From RAM1 sp943372585 (GTDB lineage: Bacteria; Pseudomonadota; Gammaproteobacteria; Burkholderiales; Burkholderiaceae_C): a stretch of 5,692 nucleotides of DNA. The notes beneath the pieces are model-generated. The model was not told where the DNA came from. It did no database searches and was given only the letters and a program-made list of their open reading frames with translations. Position numbers and translations under genes: made by a program. Below, in pieces: positions 1 through 5,692 of this stretch (position 1 is its first letter; the number at the start of each line of letters is the position of its first letter). Location of the stretch: NCBI GenBank assembly GCA_943372585.1, contig CALRZF020000261.1:1-5692 (forward strand), read 5' to 3'.

Positions 1-489
1 CGCGGTTTTGGCCTTGGCGTACAGGGCATGCATGGCCCCAAGCGCAAAGCTGCGCCCCGAGCCTATGCCCCAGAACTCCTTGAACTCAAAGACTTCACGG
101 TAGCTGTACAGCCCGTAAATGCCGGTCTGATTGGCAATCACCACGCTGAACTGGCTGGACTCGTACGGGTCGTTGTCTTCTTCCTTGGTCTGCAGGAAGA
201 AGTTTTCCTTCAGGAAACCGTGCAGCTTGGTGAAGGTGTCAAAGATCTCGTCCTTGCTGCCCAGCAGCAGCATGTCTTTGGGCATGGACTGCATGGCCTT
301 GCGCAGCACCGGGAAGTGCGCGACCGTGCCCGACATGCCGATGTACGTGGGCCCCGCGGCCGAGTCCAGCTTGAAGATCTTGCTGTTGTCTTCAAACCGG
401 TTGCCCAGCCGCGTGTCGCCAAACGTCACCAGCGTGTCAGCGGCAATAGCCACCTGCCCGGCCTTGCGTACGACGACTACCGTGGTCAT
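1..489 (-). CDS. Proteasome-like Ntn hydrolase, BPH (betaproteobacteria proteasome homolog) family; 3' end outside window
   Basis: This open frame gives 163 residues and leaves the window without a stop. Seen: the protein begins MTTVVVVRKAGQVAIAADTL, so removal of Met exposes Thr1, the nucleophile of proteasome-type Ntn hydrolases. Counting from that Thr, Asp17 is in the canonical position, Lys36 (in NSKIF) is the likely equivalent of the catalytic Lys33, and a GIGSG motif (142-146 with Met as 1) matches HslV's AIGSGG. A glycine-rich GMSGTVAHF segment follows the second strand. Known: BPH proteins descend from HslV, form two-ring tetradecamers with inward-facing active sites, and lack an obvious partner unfoldase. 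An acidic stretch at 103-110 (EEDNDPYE) fits the acidic cavity described for BPH. The start is fixed by the need to expose Thr1 and by the ATGA overlap with aceF. No Shine-Dalgarno sequence is seen, so coupled translation is inferred. HslV is the alternative, but the central region differs clearly. The protein is probably cytoplasmic and its substrates are unknown. Confidence 0.87.
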   Translation of the reverse strand, partial: MTTVVVVRKAGQVAIAADTLVTFGDTRLGNRFEDNSKIFKLDSAAGPTYIGMSGTVAHFPVLRKAMQSMPKDMLLLGSKDEIFDTFTKLHGFLKENFFLQTKEEDNDPYESSQFSVVIANQTGIYGLYSYREVFEFKEFWGIGSGRSFALGAMHALYAKAKTA

Positions 490-2141
490 AGGAGGACGCG
501 GCGGAAGTCACCCAGAATCTGGCCCAGGTACGCGTTGAAGCGCGCGGCGGCGGCGCCGTCAATGACGCGGTGGTCCCAGGTCAGGCTCAGCGGCAGCATC
601 AGGCGCGGCTGGAAAGCCTTGCCGTCCCACACCGGCTCCATCTGGCTCTTGCACACGCCGAGGATGGCCACCTCGGGCGCATTGATGATGGGCGTGAAGT
701 AACGCCCGCCAATTCCACCCAGGCTGGAGATGGTGAACGTAGCGCCGCTCATTTCCGCGGGGCTCAGCTTGCCTTCGCGGGCCTTCTTGGCCAGCTCACC
801 CATCTCCTGGCTGATCTGCAGCACGCCTTTCTTGTCGGCGTCCTTGATCACCGGCACCATCAGGCCGTTGGGCGTGTCCGCCGCAAAGCCGATGTGCCAG
901 TACTGCTTGTAGATCAGCGCATCGCCATCGATGGAGCTGTTGAATTCGGGGAATTTCTTCAGCGCCGCCACACAGGCCTTGATCAGGAAGGCCAGCATCG
1001 TGACCTTGATGCCCGACTTCTCGTTCTCTTTATTGGTAGAGACGCGGAAGGCTTCGAGGTCAGTGATGTCGGCGTCGTCATGGTTGGTGACGGCCGGGAT
1101 CATGACGGCGTTGCGCAGCAGGTTGGCGCCACTGATCTTCTTGATGCGCCCCATCTCCTTGCGCTCGATCGGTCCGAACTTGGCGAAGTCCACCTTGGGC
1201 CAGGGGATCAGGCCCAGCGCCGCGCCGTCGCCACCGCTGCCGGCTGCCGGCGCCTTGGCGGCACTGGCTTTGGTCTGCGCGGCACCGGACATCACGGCCT
1301 TGGTGAAGGCTTGCACGTCTTCCTGCGTGATGCGGCCTTTGGGGCCGGAGCCCTTGAGCTCTTCCAGCGGCACGCCCAGCTCGCGTGCGAACTTGCGCAC
1401 CGAAGGCGACGCGTGCGGCAACGAGCCCGACGGCGTGCCGGGTTCGTGCGGCGGTGCAGCGACCGCGGGCGCTGCCGATGCTGATGCAGGCGCGGCGGCT
1501 GGCGCAGACGCTGCAGCAGGTGCGGGGACCGCGGCCGCCTGGGGCGCGGGGCTTGCGGAGGCCGAGCCTTCCAGCACCGCCACCAGGTCACCAATGTTGA
1601 CCTTGTCGCCCACCTTGACCTTGAGTTCCTTCAGCACACCGGCGGCAGCCGACGGAATTTCCATCGAGGCCTTGTCCGATTCAACGGTGATCAGCGACTG
1701 CTCGACCTTGATAGCGTCACCCGGCTTGACCAGCACCTCAATGACGGACACATCCTTGAAATCACCGATGTCGGGCACGCGCACTTCCACCGGGCCTGTG
1801 GCTGCCGGGGCCGACGCGACGGGCGCAGCAGGCGCGACGGCAGGCGCAGCTGCCGCAGGAGCGGGCGCAGGGGCCGCCGCTGTAGCAGGCGCCGCTATGG
1901 CACCCGCAGCTTCCAGCACCAGCACGACCGAACCCTGCTTGACCTTGTCGCCGATCTTGACGCGCACTTCCTTGACGACGCCAGCGGACGACGACGGAAT
2001 TTCCATCGACGCCTTGTCCGACTCCACCGTGATCAGGCTCTGCTCGGCCTTGACCGTGTCGCCGGGCTTGACCAGCAGTTCGATGACCGCCACTTCGTCA
2101 AAGTCACCGATGTCCGGGACCTGTACTTCAACCAATGCCAT
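486..2141 (-). CDS. aceF: Dihydrolipoyllysine-residue acetyltransferase, E2 of the pyruvate dehydrogenase complex
   Basis: E2 carries acetyl groups from E1 on swinging lipoyl arms and transfers them to CoA in the cytoplasmic pyruvate dehydrogenase core. The 551-residue protein shows the full domain order. Lipoyl domain 1 spans about 4-77 (lipoylated Lys43 in ESDKAS) and lipoyl domain 2 spans 118-191 (Lys157 in the same motif). Ala/Pro-rich linkers lie at 78-117, 192-242 and about 283-312. A peripheral subunit-binding domain lies at about 243-280 (SPSVRKFARELGV, GSGPKGRITQEDV). The acyltransferase domain runs from about 313 to the end, with the signature DHRVIDG at 523-529 giving catalytic His524 and Asp528. 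Two lipoyl domains make it shorter than the three-domain E. coli enzyme. The start is supported by GGAG 8 nt upstream and by lipoyl homology beginning at residue 4. It follows aceE by 15 nt, and its TGA overlaps the next ATG. The pyruvate rather than 2-oxoglutarate role follows from the adjacent aceE. Confidence 0.97.
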   Translation of the reverse strand: MALVEVQVPDIGDFDEVAVIELLVKPGDTVKAEQSLITVESDKASMEIPSSSAGVVKEVRVKIGDKVKQGSVVLVLEAAGAIAAPATAAAPAPAPAAAAPAVAPAAPVASAPAATGPVEVRVPDIGDFKDVSVIEVLVKPGDAIKVEQSLITVESDKASMEIPSAAAGVLKELKVKVGDKVNIGDLVAVLEGSASASPAPQAAAVPAPAAASAPAAAPASASAAPAVAAPPHEPGTPSGSLPHASPSVRKFARELGVPLEELKGSGPKGRITQEDVQAFTKAVMSGAAQTKASAAKAPAAGSGGDGAALGLIPWPKVDFAKFGPIERKEMGRIKKISGANLLRNAVMIPAVTNHDDADITDLEAFRVSTNKENEKSGIKVTMLAFLIKACVAALKKFPEFNSSIDGDALIYKQYWHIGFAADTPNGLMVPVIKDADKKGVLQISQEMGELAKKAREGKLSPAEMSGATFTISSLGGIGGRYFTPIINAPEVAILGVCKSQMEPVWDGKAFQPRLMLPLSLTWDHRVIDGAAAARFNAYLGQILGDFRRVLL

Positions 2142-2149
2142 GTTGTTGT

Positions 2150-2153
2150 CTCC
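2150..2153 (-). promoter_or_regulatory. aceF ribosome binding site
   Basis: On the minus strand, GGAG lies 8 nt before the aceF ATG, inside the 15-nt aceE-aceF gap. It sits in the 9-mer GGAGACAAC, which also precedes aceE. The spacing is normal for a Shine-Dalgarno sequence and supports the start at 2141. Confidence 0.75.
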
Positions 2154-2156
2154 GTC

Positions 2157-4877
2157 TTATGCGTACAGCGGGTTGATCTTGTCAGCCTTGATGCCGTACT
2201 TCTGGATCGCCTCGGCCACCTTGGCTGCCGGTACTGTGCCGTCATCGCTCAGCGCCTTCAGCGCCGCGACCACGATGTAGTGGCGGTTGACTTCAAAGTG
2301 TTCACGCAGCTTGCTGCGGAAGTCACTGCGACCGAAGCCGTCGGTGCCCAGCACGCGGAAGGTACGGCCCTTGGGGATGAACGGGCGGATCTGCTCGGCA
2401 TACGACTTCATGTAGTCGGTGGCGGCGATCACGGGGCCCGTGTGCTTTTCAAGCTGCTGCGCCACGAACGGCACTTGCGGCTTGTCGGTGGGGTGCAGCA
2501 GGTTGTAGCGATCGGCGGACTGGCCGTCGCGACCCAGTTCGTTGAAGCTCGGGCAACTCCACACGTCCGCTGACACGCCCCAGTCTTTTTCCAGCAGTTC
2601 CTGGGCAAACAGGCTTTCTCGCAGGATGGTGCCGCTGCCCAGCAGCTGCACACGCGGGGTCGCCTTGGCGCCCGGCTTGCACAAATACATGCCCTTGATG
2701 ATCTGCTCGTCAGTGCCGGGCGTGAGGCCGGGCATGGGGTAGTTTTCATTCAGCAGCGTGATGTAGAAATACACGTTCTCCTGCTTTTCCACCATGCGCT
2801 TGAGGCCATGGTGCAGGATCACGCCGACCTCGTGCGCAAACGTCGGGTCGTAACTGATGCAGTTGGGAATGGTGCCCGCCAGGATGTGGCTGTGGCCGTC
2901 TTCGTGCTGCAGCCCTTCGCCATTCAGCGTGGTGCGCCCGGACGTACCGCCCAGCAGGAAGCCGCGCGCCTGCATGTCACCCGCGGCCCAGGCCAGGTCG
3001 CCAATGCGCTGGAAGCCGAACATCGAGTAATACACATAGAACGGCACCATGATGCGGTTGCTGGTGCTGTAGCTGGTGGCAGCCGCAATCCAGCTGCTCA
3101 TGCCGCCGGCTTCGTTGATGCCTTCCTGCAGGATCTGGCCGGCCTTGTCTTCCTTGTAGTACATGACCTGGTCCTTGTCGACCGGGGTGTACTGCTGGCC
3201 TGCGGGGTTGTAGATGCCGACCTGGCGGAACAGACCTTCCATACCGAAGGTGCGGGCCTCGTCCACCAGGATGGGCACCACGCGTGGGCCCAGGGCCTGG
3301 TCACGCAGCAACTGCGTCAAGAAGCGCACATAGGCTTGCGTGGTGGAAATCTCGCGCCCCTCGGCGGTGGGTTCCAGCACAGCCTTGAAAGTCTCCAGCG
3401 ACGGCACGGTGAAGCTCTCGTCGGCCTTCACGCGGCGATGCGGCAGGTAGCCGCCCAGCGCCTTGCGACGGGCGTGCAGGTACTGCATTTCGGGGGTGTC
3501 GTCGGCCGGCTTGTAGAACGGCAGCTTGGGCAGCTCGCTGTCGGGGATGGGAATGTTGAAGCGGTCGCGGAAGGTCTTGATGTCCTCGTCGGTCAGCTTC
3601 TTGGTCTGGTGGACGGTGTTCTTGCCCTCGCCGATCTTGCCCATGCCAAAACCCTTGACGGTCTTGATCAGCAGCACGGTGGGCTGGCCCTTGTGGTTCA
3701 CGGCCTGGTGGAAGGCCGCGTACACCTTTTGCGGGTCGTGGCCGCCGCGGCGCAGGTTCCACACGTCGTCGTCGCTCATCTTGGCGACCATCTCCAGCGT
3801 GCGCGGGTCGCGGCCGAAGAAATGCTTGCGCACATAGGCTCCGTCATTGGCCTTGAACGACTGGTAGTCACCGTCGTTGGTGTCCATCATGATCTTGCGC
3901 AGGGCGCCGTCCTTGTCGCGCGCCAGCAGCGGGTCCCAGTTGCTGCCCCACAGCAGCTTGATCACATTCCACCCAGAACCACGGAATTCGCCTTCCAGCT
4001 CCTGGATGATCTTGCCGTTGCCGCGCACCGGGCCGTCCAGGCGCTGCAGGTTGCAGTTAATGACAAAGACGAGGTTGTCCAGGTTCTCACGGGCGGCCAG
4101 GCCGATGGCGCCCAGGCTTTCGACTTCGTCCATTTCGCCGTCGCCGCAGAACACCCAGACCTTGCGGTTTTCGGTGTTGGCGATGCCGCGGGCATGCAGG
4201 TACTTCAAAAAGCGCGCCTGGTAGATGGCCATCAGCGGGCCCAGGCCCATGGACACCGTGGGGAACTGCCAGAACTCGGGCATCAGCTTGGGATGCGGGT
4301 AGCTGGACAGGCCCTTGCCGTCCACTTCCTGGCGGAAATTGAGCAGTTGCTCTTCAGTCAGACGGCCTTCCAGGTAGGCACGGGCATAGACGCCGGGAGA
4401 TACGTGGCCCTGGATGTAGACGCAGTCGCCACCATGGTTTTCGCTTTCGGCATGCCAGAAATGGTTGAAGCCCGCGCCAAACAGGTTGGCCAGCGAAGCG
4501 AACGAGCCGATGTGGCCGCCCAGGTCGCCGCCATCAGCGGGGTTGTGGCGGTTGGCCTTGACCACCATGGCCATGGCGTTCCAGCGCATGTAGGCGCGCA
4601 GGCGCTCTTCAATCTCCAGGTTGCCGGGGCAGCGCTCTTCCTGGTCAGGCTCGATGGTGTTGACGTAGCCGGTGGTGGCCGAAAACGGCATGTCAATGCT
4701 GTGCTCACGGGCATGCTCCAGCAGTTGTTCCAGCAGGTAGTGCGCGCGCGCCCTGCCCTCATCGTCATTGGGGCTGTTGGCAATCACCGCGCTCAGGGCG
4801 TCCAGCCATTCACGGGTTTCCTGGGCGTCTGAGTCGTTCGCGGCCGAGCCGAACAGCTTGTCGGGCAGTGCTGACAT
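2157..4877 (-). CDS. aceE: Pyruvate dehydrogenase E1 component, homodimeric type
   Basis: E1 uses thiamine diphosphate and Mg2+ to decarboxylate pyruvate and reductively acetylate the lipoyl groups of AceF. The 906-residue protein is close to the usual length (E. coli about 887) and aligns by eye with E. coli AceE throughout. The thiamine-binding motif runs from GDGEMDE (from residue 245) to NCN (274-276), followed by LQRLDGPVRGNGK. The flexible active-site loop KGFGMGKIGEGKNTVHQ (408-424) contains His423. The second half carries DEARTFGMEGLFRQ (539-552), LQEGINE with the probable cofactor-activating Glu585, GFQRIGD, GGTSGRTTLNGEGLQHEDGH (643-662), and a C-terminal LGTDGFGRSD (843-852). The start is ATG 4877, because AAGGAG lies 6 nt upstream and MSALPDKLF follows. 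An in-frame ATG at 4898 would place that site inside the gene. It is first in the operon with aceF, and a gene of sensor-kinase type is divergent across 165 bp. No frameshift or missing motif is seen. Confidence 0.98.
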   Translation of the reverse strand: MSALPDKLFGSAANDSDAQETREWLDALSAVIANSPNDDEGRARAHYLLEQLLEHAREHSIDMPFSATTGYVNTIEPDQEERCPGNLEIEERLRAYMRWNAMAMVVKANRHNPADGGDLGGHIGSFASLANLFGAGFNHFWHAESENHGGDCVYIQGHVSPGVYARAYLEGRLTEEQLLNFRQEVDGKGLSSYPHPKLMPEFWQFPTVSMGLGPLMAIYQARFLKYLHARGIANTENRKVWVFCGDGEMDEVESLGAIGLAARENLDNLVFVINCNLQRLDGPVRGNGKIIQELEGEFRGSGWNVIKLLWGSNWDPLLARDKDGALRKIMMDTNDGDYQSFKANDGAYVRKHFFGRDPRTLEMVAKMSDDDVWNLRRGGHDPQKVYAAFHQAVNHKGQPTVLLIKTVKGFGMGKIGEGKNTVHQTKKLTDEDIKTFRDRFNIPIPDSELPKLPFYKPADDTPEMQYLHARRKALGGYLPHRRVKADESFTVPSLETFKAVLEPTAEGREISTTQAYVRFLTQLLRDQALGPRVVPILVDEARTFGMEGLFRQVGIYNPAGQQYTPVDKDQVMYYKEDKAGQILQEGINEAGGMSSWIAAATSYSTSNRIMVPFYVYYSMFGFQRIGDLAWAAGDMQARGFLLGGTSGRTTLNGEGLQHEDGHSHILAGTIPNCISYDPTFAHEVGVILHHGLKRMVEKQENVYFYITLLNENYPMPGLTPGTDEQIIKGMYLCKPGAKATPRVQLLGSGTILRESLFAQELLEKDWGVSADVWSCPSFNELGRDGQSADRYNLLHPTDKPQVPFVAQQLEKHTGPVIAATDYMKSYAEQIRPFIPKGRTFRVLGTDGFGRSDFRSKLREHFEVNRHYIVVAALKALSDDGTVPAAKVAEAIQKYGIKADKINPLYA

Positions 4878-4883
4878 CGTTGT

Positions 4884-4889
4884 CTCCTT
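4884..4889 (-). promoter_or_regulatory. aceE ribosome binding site that decides the start
   Basis: AAGGAG on the minus strand lies 6 nt before ATG 4877, an ideal Shine-Dalgarno arrangement. It would be internal to the gene if translation began at the upstream in-frame ATG at 4898. It therefore supports the shorter, 906-residue AceE. Confidence 0.85.
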
Positions 4890-4926
4890 GTGTTGCACGT
4901 AATTTAGTACCGTCCCTCTAGTTTCT

Positions 4927-4954
4927 CACAATTATTTCAAGATTTCAAATTGTG
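4927..4954. repeat. Inverted repeat CACAATT-N14-AATTGTG with an internal direct repeat; candidate operator
   Basis: CACAATT (4927-4933) and its exact reverse complement AATTGTG (4948-4954) flank a 14-nt centre. A direct repeat, ATTTCAA at 4934-4940 and 4942-4948, has an 8-bp period; its second copy overlaps the right arm by one base. The element lies midway between the divergent genes and overlaps the promoter-like hexamers, as expected for an operator. It does not resemble the E. coli PdhR operator (ATTGGT-N3-ACCAAT), so the binding protein is unknown. Arms of seven AT-rich bases could occur by chance, so this is only a candidate. Confidence 0.4.
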
Positions 4955-4958
4955 CCTA
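4931..4958 (-). promoter_or_regulatory. Candidate sigma-70-type promoter for aceE
   Basis: On the minus strand, TAGGCA (4958-4953, 4 of 6 matches to TTGACA) and AATAAT (4936-4931, 5 of 6 matches to TATAAT) are separated by 16 nt. Transcription would start near 4924, giving a leader of roughly 45-50 nt before ATG 4877. The pair overlaps the inverted repeat. The -35 match is weak, and AT-rich DNA yields such matches easily. Confidence 0.25.
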
Positions 4959-4971
4959 TAGTTTTCATAAT
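4957..4971 (+). promoter_or_regulatory. Candidate -10 elements for the divergent plus-strand gene
   Basis: Two hexamers each match TATAAT at 5 of 6 positions: TATAGT (4957-4962) and CATAAT (4966-4971). Neither has a good -35 at 16-18 nt upstream; the best are TTTCAA sequences with 3 of 6 matches. A start near 4970-4980 would leave a leader of about 65-75 nt before ATG 5043. The lack of a -35 could mean an activator is needed, but this is speculative. Confidence 0.22.
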
Positions 4972-5042
4972 GTGAATTTACAGACATGCAATGAAGTTTG
5001 GGACAGGGCTGTACCGAGCATGCGCCTACACTTGCAGACCCT

Positions 5043-5692
5043 ATGCAAGCACCTGTTTCAGTCCTTCCAGACAGCACTCTGCCCGCCGCACCGGCCTGGT
5101 GGCGGCGCTGGTGGCGACGCCAGACCCCGGGCCGCCAGGACCGCTTTGCCATGCTGGCACCACTCGCAGCAGTTTTGCTGTTCCTGGCCGCCATCATTTC
5201 GGCGTTCTGGTACCTGCGGCTTGAAGAAGTCGACCGCGAGCAGGAGGCAGTCAAGCGCGACGTGGAATACGCCCAGCAGCGCGTGCGCCTGCGGCTGCTG
5301 GAACGCCAGGAGCAGATCCAGCGCGTGGCGCGCGATGCCTCCAACAAGGAAATCGACCTGGATGAATTCATGGGCCGGGCGGAGTCGCTGGTCAGCCAGT
5401 ACCCCGAGCTGCAGGCCCTGACCTGGATCGACGACCGGCGCCGCATACGCGCGAGCTACGCCGCCCCCAGCCTGAACAGCAGCCAGCTGCGCATTGCCGG
5501 CACCGTGCTGCGCGTGGGCGAGACCGAAAGCACTTACAGCCTGGCGCGTGACCTGCAGCAGCCGGTGTACTCGCAGCCGGCAGCAGGCACCGACAGCACG
5601 GGGCTGTTGCAGCTGCACATTCCGCTGGCCGACCAAGGCCGCTTTGCCGGCGTTTTGCTGGGTGAGTATTCCATTGACAGCCTGTTGCGCTA
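5043..5692 (+). CDS. Membrane-bound sensor protein, probably a sensor histidine kinase; 3' end outside window
   Basis: The visible 216 codons stay open to the right edge. Seen: a cationic, Trp-rich N-terminus (AWWRRWWRRQ, 18-27), a single hydrophobic helix at about 37-58 (MLAPLAAVLLFLAAIISAFW), then a charged heptad-like coiled coil at about 59-100 (EEVDREQEAVKRDVEYAQQR onward). A mixed domain from about 103 includes YPELQALTWIDDRRRIRASY (120-139), which looks like a PAS/Cache- or CHASE-like extracytoplasmic sensor fold. Known: this organisation is typical of membrane sensor kinases, and PAS-containing kinases of this look occur in Burkholderiales. The kinase call is inferred, since no second membrane helix, PAS S-box, H-box or ATPase domain is in the window. 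A diguanylate cyclase or other receptor is possible. ATG 5043 is preferred because an in-frame stop lies at 4992-4994 and TTG 4998 is the only other upstream start. No clear Shine-Dalgarno sequence precedes it. Divergence from aceE suggests a shared control region. Confidence 0.72.
   Translation, partial: MQAPVSVLPDSTLPAAPAWWRRWWRRQTPGRQDRFAMLAPLAAVLLFLAAIISAFWYLRLEEVDREQEAVKRDVEYAQQRVRLRLLERQEQIQRVARDASNKEIDLDEFMGRAESLVSQYPELQALTWIDDRRRIRASYAAPSLNSSQLRIAGTVLRVGETESTYSLARDLQQPVYSQPAAGTDSTGLLQLHIPLADQGRFAGVLLGEYSIDSLLR

Larger units (their letters stand above)
4878..5042. promoter_or_regulatory. Divergent intergenic regulatory region between aceE and the sensor-type gene
   Basis: This 165-bp gap separates two divergent starts and should hold promoters for both. 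Its middle (about 4901-4980) is markedly more AT-rich than the flanking genes. It contains the inverted repeat, the weak promoter-like hexamers listed separately, and the aceE ribosome binding site. No small gene or RNA is recognisable. The part from about 4990 to 5042 is probably the 5' leader of the plus-strand gene. Confidence 0.7.

Noticed and set aside
1..489. Naming the left gene hslV
   Set aside because: The N-terminal and GSG motifs are shared, but the middle region differs strongly from HslV, the catalytic Lys is shifted by three residues, and no hslU is adjacent in the window.
490..495. AGGAGG on the plus strand as a ribosome binding site
   Set aside because: It faces the plus strand, where no supported gene follows. 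On the coding strand it is the end of aceF (CCTCCT).
28..702. Plus-strand open frames over the left end (28-702 and 131-538)
   Set aside because: They oppose the proteasome homolog and the end of aceF, both identified by catalytic motifs. The translations resemble no known family.
931..2280. Plus-strand open frame of 449 codons antisense to aceF
   Set aside because: Its Ala/Ser/Thr-rich translation mirrors the Ala/Pro linkers and lipoyl repeats of aceF. It is a codon-bias shadow.
2808..4832. Plus-strand open frame of 674 codons antisense to aceE
   Set aside because: It lies wholly opposite a gene that aligns with AceE along its length. Long antisense frames are expected in GC-rich DNA, and its His/Val/Gln-rich translation shows no recognisable domain.
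4878..4898. Upstream ATG at 4898 as the aceE start (913 residues)
   Set aside because: The added MQHKETT is the translated ribosome binding site. AAGGAG is ideally placed for ATG 4877.
4926..4975. CRP-like site from TCACA and TGTGA
   Set aside because: The half-sites are in the wrong order (TCACA first) and far apart, unlike TGTGA-N6-TCACA.
4998..5042. TTG 4998 as the start of the sensor gene
   Set aside because: It is in frame but has no ribosome binding site and adds residues with no recognisable role. ATG 5043 is simpler, though not proven.
4937..5636. Minus-strand frames (4937-5446 and 5058-5636) and other plus-strand frames starting at 4972 and 4991
   Set aside because: They overlap the plus-strand sensor frame, which alone gives a coherent helix, coiled coil and sensor domain. 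The alternatives are low-complexity Arg/Ser/Pro-rich sequence.

Overview
This looks like chromosomal DNA from a GC-rich betaproteobacterium, most likely order Burkholderiales and probably family Comamonadaceae. That assignment rests on three points: the homodimer-type pyruvate dehydrogenase E1, the E2 with two lipoyl domains and Ala/Pro-rich linkers, and the betaproteobacteria-type proteasome homolog. It comes from recognising protein families, not from a database search.

Layout, right to left along the minus strand. aceE (E1 of the pyruvate dehydrogenase complex, start 4877, stop 2157) is followed after 15 nt by aceF (E2, start 2141, stop 486). aceF overlaps by 4 nt (ATGA) a third gene that starts at 489 and runs off the left edge. 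The third gene encodes an N-terminal-threonine hydrolase related to HslV and the 20S proteasome beta subunit. It fits the BPH (betaproteobacteria proteasome homolog) family. The tight spacing implies one operon, aceE-aceF-bph. The E3 gene (lpdA) is not in the window and may lie beyond the left edge.

On the plus strand, divergent from aceE, a gene starts at 5043 and runs off the right edge. Its visible part encodes a cationic N-terminus, one membrane helix, a coiled coil and the first part of a probable extracytoplasmic sensor domain. This looks like the N-terminus of a membrane-bound sensor kinase, but the kinase domain is outside the window.

The 165-bp gap between the divergent genes (4878-5042) is AT-rich in its middle. 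It holds the aceE ribosome binding site, weak promoter-like hexamers in both directions, and a 7-bp-arm inverted repeat (4927-4954) enclosing a direct repeat, a plausible operator.

Functionally, AceE decarboxylates pyruvate and acetylates the lipoyl arms of AceF, which passes the acetyl group to CoA. The proteasome homolog is the unexpected member: its translation appears coupled to that of AceF. No tRNA, rRNA, CRISPR array, insertion sequence or convincing terminator is visible.
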